64,000 nt of DNA, from the NCBI GenBank assembly GCA_013399895.1, contig VXBA01002873.1, forward strand, positions 1,083,717 through 1,147,716. Reading direction: 5' to 3'. The notes below the pieces were generated by a model. It was not told where the DNA came from. It searched no databases and saw nothing but the letters and a program-made list of their open reading frames with translations. Each line of letters begins with the position of its first letter. The stretch's first letter is position 1. Made by a program: the position numbers and the translations under genes. The stretch comes from Serilophus lunatus. Lineage: Eukaryota > Chordata > Aves > Passeriformes > Eurylaimidae. Below, piece after piece: positions 52,893 to 62,317 of the stretch.

Positions 52893-53190
52893 GATCATGG
52901 AATCATAGAATATCTTGAGTTGGAAGAGACCCACAAGGATCACCAAGTTCAGCTCCTGGTCCTGCACAGGACAGCCCAGAGGGTCACACCGTGGGCCTAG
53001 GAGCATTGTCCAAACACTTTTTGGACACTGTAAGGCTTGATGCTGTAACCACTGCCCTTGGGAGCTTGTTCCAGTGTCCAACCACCCTCTGGATGATGAA
53101 CCTTTTCCCCATGTCTAACTTAAACCTCCCCTGACACAACCTCATGTCATTTCTTTGGGTCCTGTCACTGGTCATTAGAGAGAAGAGATC
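52893..53190 (-). mobile_element. CR1 LINE 3' fragment (minus orientation) with ORF2 C-terminus
   Basis: Read on the minus strand, this is a truncated CR1 ending at about 52893 in the tandem ATTCTATGATTCCATG-type repeats that mark CR1 3' ends. The minus-strand frame over 52984-53175 preserves the ORF2 C-terminus: DRTQRNDMRL, GRFKLDMGKRF, RVVGHWNKLPRAVV and a SLTVSKKCLD segment. These match the CR1 motif order (DRTRGN..., RFRLDxRKKFF, RVVxHWNxLPxEVV). The copy is about 300 bp, 5'-truncated, and relatively well preserved compared with the relic at 38 kb. Confidence 0.9.
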
Positions 53191-53428
53191 ATTGTTTGTC
53201 TTTCCCTTTCTCAGGATAAGTTTTTTTGTTCCCTGTTTGTATTAATGTTTGAGAAAAATCATCCTTGAGGACATAGAATTTGCTCCCACCTGTATTCACT
53301 ATGTTTTTCATGTTGTTTGATGGTTTTTGTTGTTTTGTTTGGTGTTTTTTGAAGGTAGATGTAAATTTAGTAGATTAAAAGGATAAAATAAATATTAGAA
53401 TAATGCAAAATAAGAATAAGGCAGAAAT

Positions 53429-53444
53429 GGGTGGGGGTGGGGGT
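53429..53444 (+). other. G-rich tract (possible G-quadruplex)
   Basis: GGG-T-GGGGG-T-GGGGG on the + strand, therefore also in USH2A pre-mRNA. The long G runs can be divided to supply four G-tracts. A similar run lies at about 58149-58169. No function is indicated by context. Confidence 0.4.
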
Positions 53445-55708
53445 GAGGAAGGAGCCCTTGAGGTGGATGTTCAAGGTGTGTGAATTCTGCAATATATTCA
53501 GCAAAGGAAGATGTTGAGTTGTGGCAGAAAGTTGTCTCTCATTTATGATTCATCAATTTAGGGGTTCATAGATGCTCAGATTTTTAAAAATACATGGATT
53601 GCAATACTGTGATTTTTGGTCACCAGCTCTGCTTAAAGTGCTCAGCTGAAAGTAAGCCATGCTAATGGTTTTGTCCTATTTTCTCCCCCAAATTCTGTTG
53701 CTTAAGTCTGTATCACTGACCTTTCCTTTTTATAGAAATTCATTTACGAAATATTAAAGCTGTGTGGAAGCCTTTGTAACTGCAGCTTCAGCAAGATTTG
53801 CAATTATGCAAGAAAATACTGAAATACATACCTGTGTGCTACTCATCTCTTTGATATGCAAAATCCCTTTACTCTTTTATTAACTGTTAGTCTTCTGTTT
53901 CCCACCTGCTTTTGCAAAGTAAAATGTGTAAAATGTGTCCCCCAGTGATAGAATATGCTGTATATCTTTGTATGAGCAGGAAAAAAGAGCATATTTAGAC
54001 GGGTTGAAGGTGAAAAAGATTTTTATGCTCAAATTTCTGATTAGACCATTATAACAGCATCTCTAATTCCCCTCCTTCCATCTATTGTCTTCCTTCCTCT
54101 GTTGTCATCAGTGACCAGTGTTGATTTGTTGACTCTATTAAAGTATTCAAGGAAGCCACAGGCCTGTCACTTTGGTCATAACCTTAATCTGTTTTCTCAC
54201 CTTGGGAGAAAATGTGTTAATACACTGTCTGTTTCTATAGAATGTACCCATTGAGAAAGTTCCTGATGAAACCAATCTGCAATATGTTTAGAAGGAAAAC
54301 AAGGTGTTCTGAGTCTTGACTATTTTAACAGACAGTAAGTTGTGTTTGGCTGGCAACTTTTGTAAGAACTGTACCAAATTAAATGACAGTAAGCAATTTT
54401 AACAGGGTGTTGTGTAGTAATTTTTGAGGTAGATGAGTTACAGCTCCTCCTGATTTCTCTTAATTTCTGATTCCTTGTTATTTCTGAATCATTAAGCAAA
54501 CAATTCATGCTAACTTCTGCTTTAATTTGCATCTCTGTAAAGCCTGTGTAACTATTTTTTCTGTAGTTGCTTTAGGTTTTAAGACAAGTGAAGGGAGGGA
54601 TCATTTCTGCCAGCTTGCTGATCTGGAAAATAAATGTAACTTTTTTATTTTTTTAATGCCTTGCAGGTAAATTATAGAGCTACCTAATTTCTTCTTATAA
54701 AGTTCTTTAGAATTCCTCAGATTGCGTAACAACTTAGTTATAATAGTTATTTCTCTTTCTGAGAAACTGCTTGCTGTGCAAATAGAGCTTATTTAAAGGA
54801 AAAACAAATCCAGACTTGATTGGGTGCACTTACAGTTTATTTTTTATTCTCTTATTTTGAGGAGAATTTGCTTTTTTTTCTCAAATTTGAGAAATGGATC
54901 TTGTGTTTTAGTTTGTACTAAATGTTTTAATTTAACTTGCATTTGCAGCTAAATTTACATTTTAAATTAAAAATTAGCAGATTTTTTTTTAGTTTTAATG
55001 TACCAATATCTGATTTTTTTTGAGTAATCTTGTTCACTGTCTGTTATGTATTGTAGATCTCTGAACTGCTTTTGTGTCTTATTTGAAAACAGTGGTGTCT
55101 ATTACATGTGCTGGAATGTAGTAATTTCCTAATATCAGGAGATGCATCTTTAGTCCTTGTCCTTGTTTTATGTGTGTCAGTCAGTCCTGTCCCTGCCATC
55201 TGAGACTTTGTTTGATGGTCTAATTCACCATAAGAGCTGAAGTTACAGTTCATGTGCTTGCCATCACTAAGTTGGCTGGGTAACTGAGTAGGCCAGGGTT
55301 GGTATAATTTGTTTTAAATTATTGAATTATTTTTTTTATTTTATTTTTGGTGCCAGAGTTCTCTCTGTTGTGGAACTCCTCATTTATGGCCTGCAAATCT
55401 GGGAAGAAATCCTTCTGGTTTATTGATCTGTCATGCCAGACACTATGATCTAGTTATTAGGACAATAGATGATGAGAAGAAGTGTTAAGATTAAATTGTA
55501 TTTTATGGTTACTGGAAACTATGGTGAATGAGAGTAAAAAGAATGTATATTTAACCAGTAGAAGAGATTAATGTTTTCTTGGAATAACTCCCTTTAGTTT
55601 ATCTGTAATATTTTAATAAATCTTTCCTTTGCCATTAAACATTGGGATAGGAAACATAACCTAGAGAGAAAGATTGTAGTAACTGAAAAACAGTTGTCTT
55701 TGAAGCAT

Positions 55709-55775
55709 ATAATAATATATATATAATTGTATAATTATATATAATAATATATATAATTGTATAATATAATTATAA
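55709..55775. repeat. AT-rich tandem duplication
   Basis: Two near-identical copies of an ATAATAATATATATAATTGT unit of about 32 bp, made only of A, T and single Gs. A simple, slippage-prone repeat in intron 3. Confidence 0.75.
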
Positions 55776-57039
55776 AATATTTTGGACTGCTGTTGTGCGT
55801 CAGTTCAGTGAAACTTTGGTATCTGGTTAGTGATCTTGAGCTCTGCTATGATATATTGAGGTATTCTTTAGGTTTTTTTTTTTAATGGAACCTAAAGGAT
55901 TCTTTTCCATGTCTTTTCTTCCTATTTTATTTATTAGAAATCATTTTCCACAAGGTGTATGGGTAGTATTAATATTAGATCTGACTTTTAATGGAAAAAT
56001 CTTACTAATGCAAAAAGATCATAATATCCACTGAAGATTTACTTAATTTATTTTTTGCTGAAATGGTGCAATTCAATCCTACATGAAAAAGACTAGAATT
56101 GTATCAGTTGCCTTTATAGATACATATATTTAATAGGAGATTTTGATGACAGAATGATTAATATGTGTGAAGAAAAAGTGAATGTTGCTTACATGGGCCA
56201 GATCTCACATGTGTGCATTGCAATGTAATAAATGTGCGTGTTATTACATGAAACACTAAACTTTGTAGATTGTGGTCTCAGAATTCCCTCAGATTGACTT
56301 TAGCTTGGAAAGGGTTATTGTGGTTCAAAAAAGTGGAGTCAGTTTAACTGTGTCTTTTACTTGATATCAAAGTCTGTTTTATCTCTCTGTTAGTGCTGAG
56401 GAATATTTGACTGGTTTTTAATATTAGCTATTTTTGTAATACTTGTTGTACTCTTTATTTTTAACTGTTATACTATTATTTATTTATACATTGATTATAC
56501 TAACATACATTATAGATATCAATACAATACCAGGCTTATTAAAAAAAAGAACAATTATATTCTTCATTCAAGACACAACTGTACAATATCAGACAGAATA
56601 CATCTATGGAAAGCTACTAATGTGTAGAAACCATGTCTGATAGGTGAAGTCTCTGAGCTGCTGTGCTTTGAGAGTCAAAAAGTATTTGGGAGCAGTAATG
56701 TACATGCTTGCCATGCTCCCCTGCTTCTGCTTTTTGCCCATAGTCCCTTAGCCAGTGCAACTGCTCTGAACTGGAGCATTTGATTGTGCTGCTTCTTTTT
56801 TACCGCACAGATTGCTGCAATATAGTGAAAGTTAGCAGTTAATGCATGAAAATGCTGGCTTTTGTTTACATGACAACTCTACCTGTTCCAGACCAAGTGG
56901 CAAAATTCATGTTCAATTCCATTGTTATATTTTCCTGGGTAGGATCTGAATGGCACAGGTCTTTAGGTGAGAAAGGAATGTTGTAATGTGTTTTCTGTAC
57001 CTGTCTCACTTTATTAACAGTAACATGGACATAATCCTG

Positions 57040-57140
57040 TGCTGTGTTCCCTGGGATGACCCTGCTTGAGCAGGGAAGTTGGGTCAGATGGTCCACTGTG
57101 GTCCCTTCCAACCTTACCCGTTCTGTGATTTTGTGATTCT
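57040..57140 (+). mobile_element. CR1 LINE 3'-end fragment (+ orientation)
   Basis: Matches the CR1 3' terminus of the type CCCTGCTTGAGCAGGGAAGT, then a TGGGTCAGATGGTCCAC segment, GTCCCTTCCAACCTTACCC and the terminal TTCTGTGATTTTGTGATTCT repeats. Only about 100 bp are recognisable. It comes from a different CR1 subfamily 3' end than the copy at 12.7 kb. Confidence 0.85.
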
Positions 57141-57959
57141 TCAGTACTGTGACCCATAGGGCAGGGAAATCTTCCCAGGAGGAAAGTGATTTGGTTTGGT
57201 ATTGCTGTCTCTGATGCGCAATTTGCTTGTGCCAGAGAACCCTAAGAGCTTAATTCGGGATGCACTGAGGGAACTTGCCTCTCAGCAATTTGGCCCAGCA
57301 CCTCTCATCTTTGAAACTCTTCTGGCTCATAACAAGAGTGCTATTAGAGGAAAGAGTATGAATATTTTTCACTACCTCAGTTCACCATCAAATGGATTTT
57401 CCATTGTTTGGAATTGGTATTAGGTTATAATGTTGGCAGAGGCTAATGTAGTTTCAGAGTGAATGTGTCTTACTAACTAATCCTTGCTACCTCCTTGTGA
57501 GGTGATTTGCTGAGTATCTGGCAGATGGGAAACACAGGAGTGTGAGGTGATTTCAGAGCTGGGATTAGTGTGCTGATGTCCCAGGCATCTGGTCCTGTGC
57601 TCTGCACAACCACAAAACCAACCTTTCCTACTTGTTTCCTCGTAGTCCTTTGGGGCAAATTCCTATTGAATGTTATTAATAAAGACAACAGGGGAATAAT
57701 GGTGTTGTCCTAGTCAGGAGGGAGAATGTTCTTTTAGTTCTGTGCTATTGTATGTAATTTAATGCTAACGGTCAGGAGACCTTAAATAACTACATCAAGC
57801 AGCTGACTTGGTGCCAGCCTTTCTTCTTATTTAGCTTAGTCTAAACTGACACCAAACTTGGAGACTTGCTCTCCTCCCACAGTGGAGAGCCGCTGGGATT
57901 TTTTATACCACACATGGTTTCCCTCCTACATTTTCCTCCCATGTCAGATATTCATACCC

Positions 57960-58115
57960 CCTTTAATAACCAGCAGGGGGATCATTACATTGAGCTACTG
58001 CCAAATGCATAATGACTGCTGCCTTTGCCTTACACAGTCACTGCACTACTGATATCCAATTCAGCATTGTAAAGTGCTTAGGGCTACCTTGGGGATGTGC
58101 TATATTAAACCCAAC
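57960..58115 (+). mobile_element. Possible L2 or MIR 3'-end remnant
   Basis: The stretch TTGTAAAGTGCTTAGGG, CTTGGGGATGTGCTATATTA at about 58068-58105 resembles the shared 3' tail of L2/MIR elements (TGTAAAGCGCTTTGAGATCC, then GAAAGGCGCTATATAAA). The upstream limit is arbitrary because nothing else is recognisable. The match is short and remembered, so it is tentative. Confidence 0.35.
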
Positions 58116-60962
58116 TATTCTAAATCCTATTTAATACAAAGAGATTGGTGGTGGGGGAGGGGGGAGGGAGTTGTAAAGTTGTTGTTAGTCACCTATTTTC
58201 AACAAGTAAAAATACCTGGTCACTTAGGGCTCAGTCCTGTTGCTCTTAAGTCATAAATAGACCCCCTGATTTTAGGAGGGACTGCATGGAGAGGAGCACT
58301 CTGCTTACCATGGGGGAGGCAGGATTGGGTCCTATAAAGCAGTGTCTGAGACAGTAAGTTTGCAAGAAGCTGATGGGGATGAGTGTGCCCATTTCTGAAT
58401 TCCCCTTACCAATGTTTTACAGTGGAAACAGGAAAGCGGAAACATGCTTCATATCTGACTAAAAATAAAGGTACTCTTAAACTTGTAAAAGGCAACATTT
58501 TTATTTGAATGATATGACAGAGCTGCCACAGGAGTGTTACCTGCTATAAAGAAAGCTTAAGAATTATTACCTTTATTAGACCAGTGACACTGAGCTTTAG
58601 CCATACATTTCTAACTTCTGTCCCTCTACAGAGACAATTTTCTTTTCTTAAATAAACTGTCATGCTAGTGTTAATATATTGTTGGCTCCCTCATACTCTG
58701 AGAATACTGCTGATATAAAACATGTATATGTTAGATTGGTAATAGTATCTTTAGTGTAGCTGACTAGAACAAATGTGTTTCCCTCATGGCTGTGCTAATG
58801 TGATAAAGGAAAATTGGCTGTTCATCAGCTTTTGGCTGGGTAAAGACAGTAGAGATGGAACCACATTCTTTTTTATGCATTAATACCACTGAGAACTTTT
58901 CACTAGTTATATTTCATGTGCGGGCATGTTGTGCAAAGATGTTGTAAAACATGAGATAATGCTACAAATAACAAAGTAGAAAAGCCTGTATCTTTTATGA
59001 TGATAACAGTCAAACAGCAAATGACAGTAACAGGCTGTAAAAAATGTGATGCAGAAAAGAAATGCAATGTAACCACCATATATGCGTATACTTAGGCTCT
59101 TGCAAATTGGGCATCAGATGCTTAGAGGGCTTTGAATTAAAATTAAATAAAAAACTGTTGTATTTAGGTCATTGATGTGTCAACACAAAAGATAATTTAA
59201 AATGGAGAGATGTATTTTGAGCGGTGAAACTCGTATGCAATAACTTTTTGAACAAATCTCCAGGCTTAGTAATTATGATAATAGCCTTCAAATTTCCATC
59301 AGTGGAAGGGCAATAAATATTCCTGTCTAAATTTGGGAAATATTGACTGAATCTGGAAATGGCAATAAAACTCAGCATGCATGTGTATGTTTGAAAGTGC
59401 AGTTTAAGGAGGAAAAATTCATCTGTACAATTTTGTGTGAAGTCTAAAAAAAAAACCAAACAACCCCAAACAAACCCCTCCATCTTATTTCATGTTTTCT
59501 TTCTTAAAATGCTGATAGACTCATGTTGCCCAAGGCACTGATGCTGATCATCTGAACTCAGATTTATAGATAATTGTGTCCGTTTATCTTGGTCTGAAAT
59601 TTGAAAGACTTTATTGCAGAATAGTATTGTGTGAGCACTTATATTGTGGTCTTCAAACTGGTATCTTGTTAACTGGTAAATAAGTTCTGTCCTTCCTCTT
59701 TGCAACAAATTATTCTGGCTCGTAACCTTCTTTGTCCTCACATAGATATTGTTCTTATGGCAGGAACTATCCCAGGTTTATTTTGTTTTGATTAGCATGA
59801 CTATCAAGACAGTCTAAAGCACAGTAGTTTTATTTGGCCTCGATGGACATGATTCACCAGGCATCCGTATCTGCAAAATTAAAATAATGCTCTGTAAATT
59901 GACAACAACAAAATGGTGTTTCAGATTCTGAAAGCTATGAAGTTCTCATGTGAAAAAAGCCTTATGCAGGCTAAGTATTGCTAAAAATCAAGTAATTTCT
60001 GTTTTGCAAATAAAAGACTTTCTGAAATAAAAGTTTTGGATAAGTTCAACTTATTTTCTGTAATTAACTTCAGTAGTGGGAGGCTGACAATAGCCACAAT
60101 ACCTACACAGTTTTCATTTTGTGTGAGCCTGTATTTTTTAAATAAAATAAAGGCTGAAAGACTATTATTGCAGTTTTCCTAATTTTGAGTAATCTAGACC
60201 TGAGGATTTTTAGTGCAAAAAAGCCCCAACTTTGTAAAAGCTCAGCATCTTGTGACTTTGGGAGAATGCCATAAAATATTTCTATGAATGTTAGCTCAGA
60301 TTTAAAATGAATTGGCAGGGAAGGGAACACTTGCAGAAAAGAGTACCCTGGGGTGCTAGCTGAGTGCATATTCCTAGCCAAGGGTTCCCTTGATGTAAGG
60401 GAATTACCCACTGGGTGTAAAGCAGATGTAGGCAGTTCCTATACCATTCCCTTCAGCCCTTGTAGAAAGAAACATGCTGGGTTCAGGGAGGCGTTTTGGA
60501 GGAGTGTTAGAGGCCTGGCTGAAATATGCTGTGTTTGGTTATCCTGAGCATGGTTTACAGCCCCTTGAGGCCTGTTTGAACTGATGTGTATGAGAAGAGC
60601 TGTGACAGCCATAACATGTGCCCATGGCCTGAAGTGGTGATGTAGCTGTAACCAGCCTTGTACCTTGTGAAACAGACCCACCCTTCTTATCCTTTCTTCC
60701 CCCTTCCTGCCATATCCCTGTACTGGAGTTTCTCCTTTCATTTGACTACTGTGGAAATTTTACTCTATGCGTCTGAGTGGTGATCTGTTAACTGGATGGA
60801 CAGAAAAGAGGTAACTGCTTTCAGTAGGCACTGAAAATAAAGACACACAGCAAATAGGTTGAGGTAATGCTATTGGTTAATCAGTGTTAGACTCAATATG
60901 CAGAGAAATCAAAGTGATTGCATAATGAAGCATGTGTTTGCCCCTTTACATTGATTCTGTAG

Positions 60963-61098
60963 GTGCATCACAGTCGCATTAGTTTCTTCTTGAATGGCTG
61001 GGAAGATGACAACACACCTTTTGATTCAAGGACTCTTATGGGAACAATTGCAGATGCTGCTGCTGCTGGTACTCTGCAGATTGGACAAAGCTTCACAG
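60963..61098 (+). CDS. USH2A: Usherin (USH2A) exon 4, laminin-G-like region
   Basis: This 136-nt exon has acceptor TCTGTAG|G and donor CAG|GTGAAT. It encodes residues 218-262 (VHHSRISFFLNGWEDDNTPF to AGTLQIGQSFT) plus the first base of Gly263. It aligns with usherin VHQTKISFFINGVEKDHTPF and GTVQIGQSLNG. It is one codon longer than the human exon (133 nt as I recall), and the extra residue falls in an alanine stretch (IADAAAAGT against human ITDFASGT). Phase is unchanged. It continues the jellyroll module begun in exon 3. Read-through into the intron would give about 20 further codons before a stop. Confidence 0.95.
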
Positions 61099-62253
61099 GT
61101 GAATCTTGTAGTATTTTAGCGGAATGCACTGGAATATTCAAAATAAAATGTGCATGATATGGTTAAAGGAAATGTTTAAGTTGTCTGTGTTCTAAGAAGT
61201 AATACCTTCCTGCAGAAGAAAATTCCTATTGTACAATCAGCTTTCTCAAAATATTGGCTGAAAGATAAACGTTTGGTAGATAATCCTGTATGAGAATTAT
61301 TTATTCTATGTGTTACTGCATCTAGGTAGATTTTCCTGCATGGTCTAAAACGTGTGTAGTGACATGTTCCATTAATTTATGATCATATGTTTTCTCAGTA
61401 AATATGTGGAACTGTTTCAGAACGTAATTGTGCGTGGTCACTAGGCTCTACTGCTTTCTGCGCAGAGGCAGGGGCAGCACTGGAGGTTTCTGGCTGTCTG
61501 TGTTCTTCAGTTCTATCAATACTCATGTAAACCACCAGCAGAATGAGAATCTTTCAGCCTAGTAATGCCTAGTAGCTTTACTCTTCATCTACATCCAGAA
61601 TTTTGTATGTGCTACAGCATGACATGATCATAGCAGAACAGTGGGGGATGTTTTGTTGCTTTTCACAAATTACTGGCTGTCCAGGTGTATGAACACTGAC
61701 TATTGCTCTTCAGGAACATGTACAATTTGGGTCTAACTCCAATGAATGTAATGTCTATGTGTCACTTAGAACAACATTGTGGGCTTGGGCAAGAAAGTAT
61801 TCTGTGCTTTTCTTAAAGCTTGTATTTGGAAATGTGTTTTGTTGTGATTTTGAGTCTGAATACCAGATAACTAATAACTATGCAAAAGAAAGGAATATTT
61901 TAAAATGCTTTTTATCTTTATTGTATAAATTGATAGGTACAGTTGTACCTACTGTATCTCTTCTCTAATTAGAGGTGGCACATGGACTGGCTCATTACTT
62001 CTGTCTAATGAGCCGATCCCTGTGCCACCTCTCTAATCAGAAAAGAGATAGGTACAAAATGTTCTTATAAAGTTATTATAAATCATTTTTTTATCAAAAA
62101 AATTAAGTCACTGCCCTCTATAGTTTTGTCCAGGTCTTTTATTCAAGAGGGGTAATTGTGCAAGAGAGATCTCTTAGTGCTGAATTAAAGATGTTCTCGT
62201 GCAGTGCAAAGCTACCTTCTGCTCAATAGATTATTTATAGTATATTTTCTTAG
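61099..62253 (+). other. USH2A: USH2A intron 4 (1,155 bp) with internal hairpin
   Basis: A short intron from GTGAAT at 61099 to an acceptor ending TTTTCTTAG at 62253. A 113-bp inverted repeat lies at 61944-62056, about 200 bp before exon 5. The rest shows no recognised repeat or exon. Confidence 0.92.
61944..62056. repeat. 113-bp inverted repeat (hairpin) in USH2A intron 4, 8-nt loop
   Basis: The left arm (61944-61997) and right arm (62006-62056) are reverse complements over nearly their whole length. Paired segments include TGTACCTA, TCTCTTCTCTAATTAG (two mismatches), AGGTGGCACA and GGCTCATTA. There is one 3-5-nt bulge and one 2-nt bulge, and the loop is CTTCTGTC. The right end, ATAGGTACA, also occurs in direct orientation just before the left arm (61933-61941). 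The structure suits a MITE-like palindromic element or a hairpin precursor RNA, and would be transcribed in USH2A pre-mRNA. No family is recognised. Confidence 0.85.
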
Positions 62254-62317
62254 GTTTAGAGCAATTTGTTGGAAGAATGCAAGATTTTCGATTTTACCCA
62301 GTGGCCCTTACAAACAG
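62254..62317 (+). CDS. USH2A: Usherin (USH2A) exon 5, end of laminin-G-like region
   Basis: A 64-nt exon with acceptor TTCTTAG|G and donor ACAG|GTAAAT. Two bases complete Gly263. Then come LEQFVGRMQDFRFYPVALTN (residues 264-283) and two bases of the next codon, expected to be Arg. It matches usherin GLEQFVGRMQDFRLYQVALTNR with two substitutions. Length and phase equal the human exon as I recall them (c.785-848). The segment GRMQDFRFY is the typical closing strand of a LamG/pentraxin-like fold. The laminin N-terminal domain encoded from exon 6 onward is not in the window. Confidence 0.96.

Larger units (their letters stand above)
35121..60962 (+). other. USH2A: USH2A intron 3 (25,842 bp), repeat-bearing
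   Basis: A large intron between GTGAGT at 35121 and an acceptor ending TTCTGTAG at 60962. It contains a CR1-like LINE relic interrupted by a solo LTR (37.7-39.2 kb), a C/T-rich tract with T18 (about 47.90-47.97 kb), an L2-like fragment (50.2-50.6 kb), AT microsatellites (51.97-52.04 and 55.71-55.78 kb), a minus-strand CR1 (52.9-53.2 kb), a plus-strand CR1 end (about 57.1 kb) and a possible L2 or MIR end (about 58.1 kb). The remaining stretches show nothing I can name. I see no extra usherin exon. Confidence 0.9.

Noticed and set aside
56223..56249. 9-bp inverted repeat ATGTAATAA/TTATTACAT
   Set aside because: Short and made of AT-rich words in an AT-rich intron. No context supports a role.
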